In this document: in pieces, positions 63,874-64,000 of the stretch
Numbering within the stretch: the first letter of the stretch is position 1
Layout: each line of letters opens with the position of its first letter
NCBI RefSeq assembly: GCF_019969725.1
Contig: NZ_JAHXYW010000004.1
Span: forward strand, 442,080 to 506,079
Direction of reading: 5' to 3'
DNA: 64,000 bases
DNA from: Neobacillus bataviensis
GTDB taxonomy: Bacteria > Bacillota > Bacilli > Bacillales_B > DSM-18226
Translations under genes and position numbers: made by a program
Notes under the pieces: model-generated
Told to the model about the DNA's origin: nothing
Database searches by the model: none
What the model saw: the letters and a program-made list of their open reading frames with translations, nothing else

Positions 63874-64000
63874 TGAACTGCCCCGTAAATGTTAGACACT
63901 AAACTAACATTTACGGGGTGTTTTTATGTCCAAATTTAAAACGGAAGATAAGATACAAATTGTATTAAGGTATTTAAAGGGAATTGAAAGTTTTGAAAAA
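63874..64000 (+). mobile_element. Left end of an IS3-like insertion sequence (truncated by window)
   Basis: Begins TGAACTGCCCCGTAAATGTT and contains a 15-bp perfect inverted repeat (63881-63895 with 63904-63918) with an 8-base loop just before a transposase-type start codon. The right end is outside the window, so the family and target duplication cannot be confirmed. Confidence 0.65.
63926..64000 (+). CDS. Transposase OrfA, N-terminal part (partial)
   Basis: 25 codons reading MSKFKTEDKIQIVLRYLKG and on to the window edge. This is the typical start of the helix-turn-helix OrfA of IS3-family (IS150-like) transposases, which bind the terminal repeats. GGGGTG lies 5 bases before the ATG, inside the right arm of the hairpin at 63904-63918, so translation may be blocked when the transcript comes from outside. 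Whether the element is complete is unknown. Confidence 0.7.
   Translation, partial: MSKFKTEDKIQIVLRYLKGIESFEK

Overview
The window is chromosome from an endospore-forming, low-GC Firmicute of the family Bacillaceae. Gene content and order follow the Bacillus subtilis yqj/yqk - spoIIM - fur - xerD - dacF - spoIIA - spoVA - lysA - ypu - res - ypb - yp(d/e/f) - fni backbone almost step by step, with a set of lineage-specific insertions and losses. The species cannot be fixed from sequence alone; a Neobacillus/Mesobacillus-type bacillus is a reasonable guess. Almost all of the window is ordinary core chromosome. I found no CRISPR array, prophage, rRNA or tRNA.

Layout. 1-3.4 kb: SOS-type Y-family polymerase (yqjW) and YolD-like protein behind two LexA-box-like sites, a CDGSH iron-sulfur protein, yqkB and yqkD. 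3.8-7.5 kb: an HMG-CoA lyase, thiolase and two-subunit CoA-transferase set (acetoacetate/leucine end-pathway) lying between yqkD and yqkE. 7.5-13.4 kb: yqkE, yqkF, the 43-codon mciZ (FtsZ inhibitor), nudF, endonuclease Q, spoIIM, fur, yqzK, xerD. 13.5-18.3 kb: nucleoside salvage (deoB, pupG, pdp), then dacF. 18.3-24.6 kb: the spoIIA operon (spoIIAA-spoIIAB-sigF), a shortened spoVA operon (AA-AB-AEa-AF) and lysA. 24.6-33 kb: ypuA, ribT without the rib operon, ypuF, a YjcZ-type peptide, scpA-scpB, ypuI, an iron/manganese superoxide dismutase, dacB-spmA-spmB. 33-42 kb: rluB, resA-resB-resC cytochrome c maturation with resD-resE, sigX-rsiX. 42-54 kb: M23/LysM peptidase, FMN riboswitch and riboflavin transporter, ferredoxin, ypbB-recS-ypbD-ypbE-ypbF, the cotJ operon, ypbG, mecB, gudB. 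54.7-63.9 kb: ypdA, asparaginase, prsW, sleB-ypeB, ypfB, cmk, plsC, ypfD (S1 homologue), fni. The window ends inside the left end of an insertion sequence.

Many genes serve sporulation and germination: sigF and its regulators, the mother-cell genes spoIIM, dacB, spmAB, cotJ and mciZ, the forespore genes dacF and spoVA, and germination genes sleB/ypeB. Promoter-like sequences fitting sigma-H, F, G, E and X stand in the expected places. Repeats include three copies of a GC-rich, structured intergenic element (37.4, 48.5 and 54.5 kb) whose terminal stem shows a compensatory base change, a perfect 23-bp-arm palindrome after pdp, and a shorter hairpin repeat at 3.5 kb. The main oddities are loss of the catalytic lysine position in XerD, the missing spoVAC-AD-AEb block, and the structured repeat family. 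I see no convincing wholly new multi-gene system.
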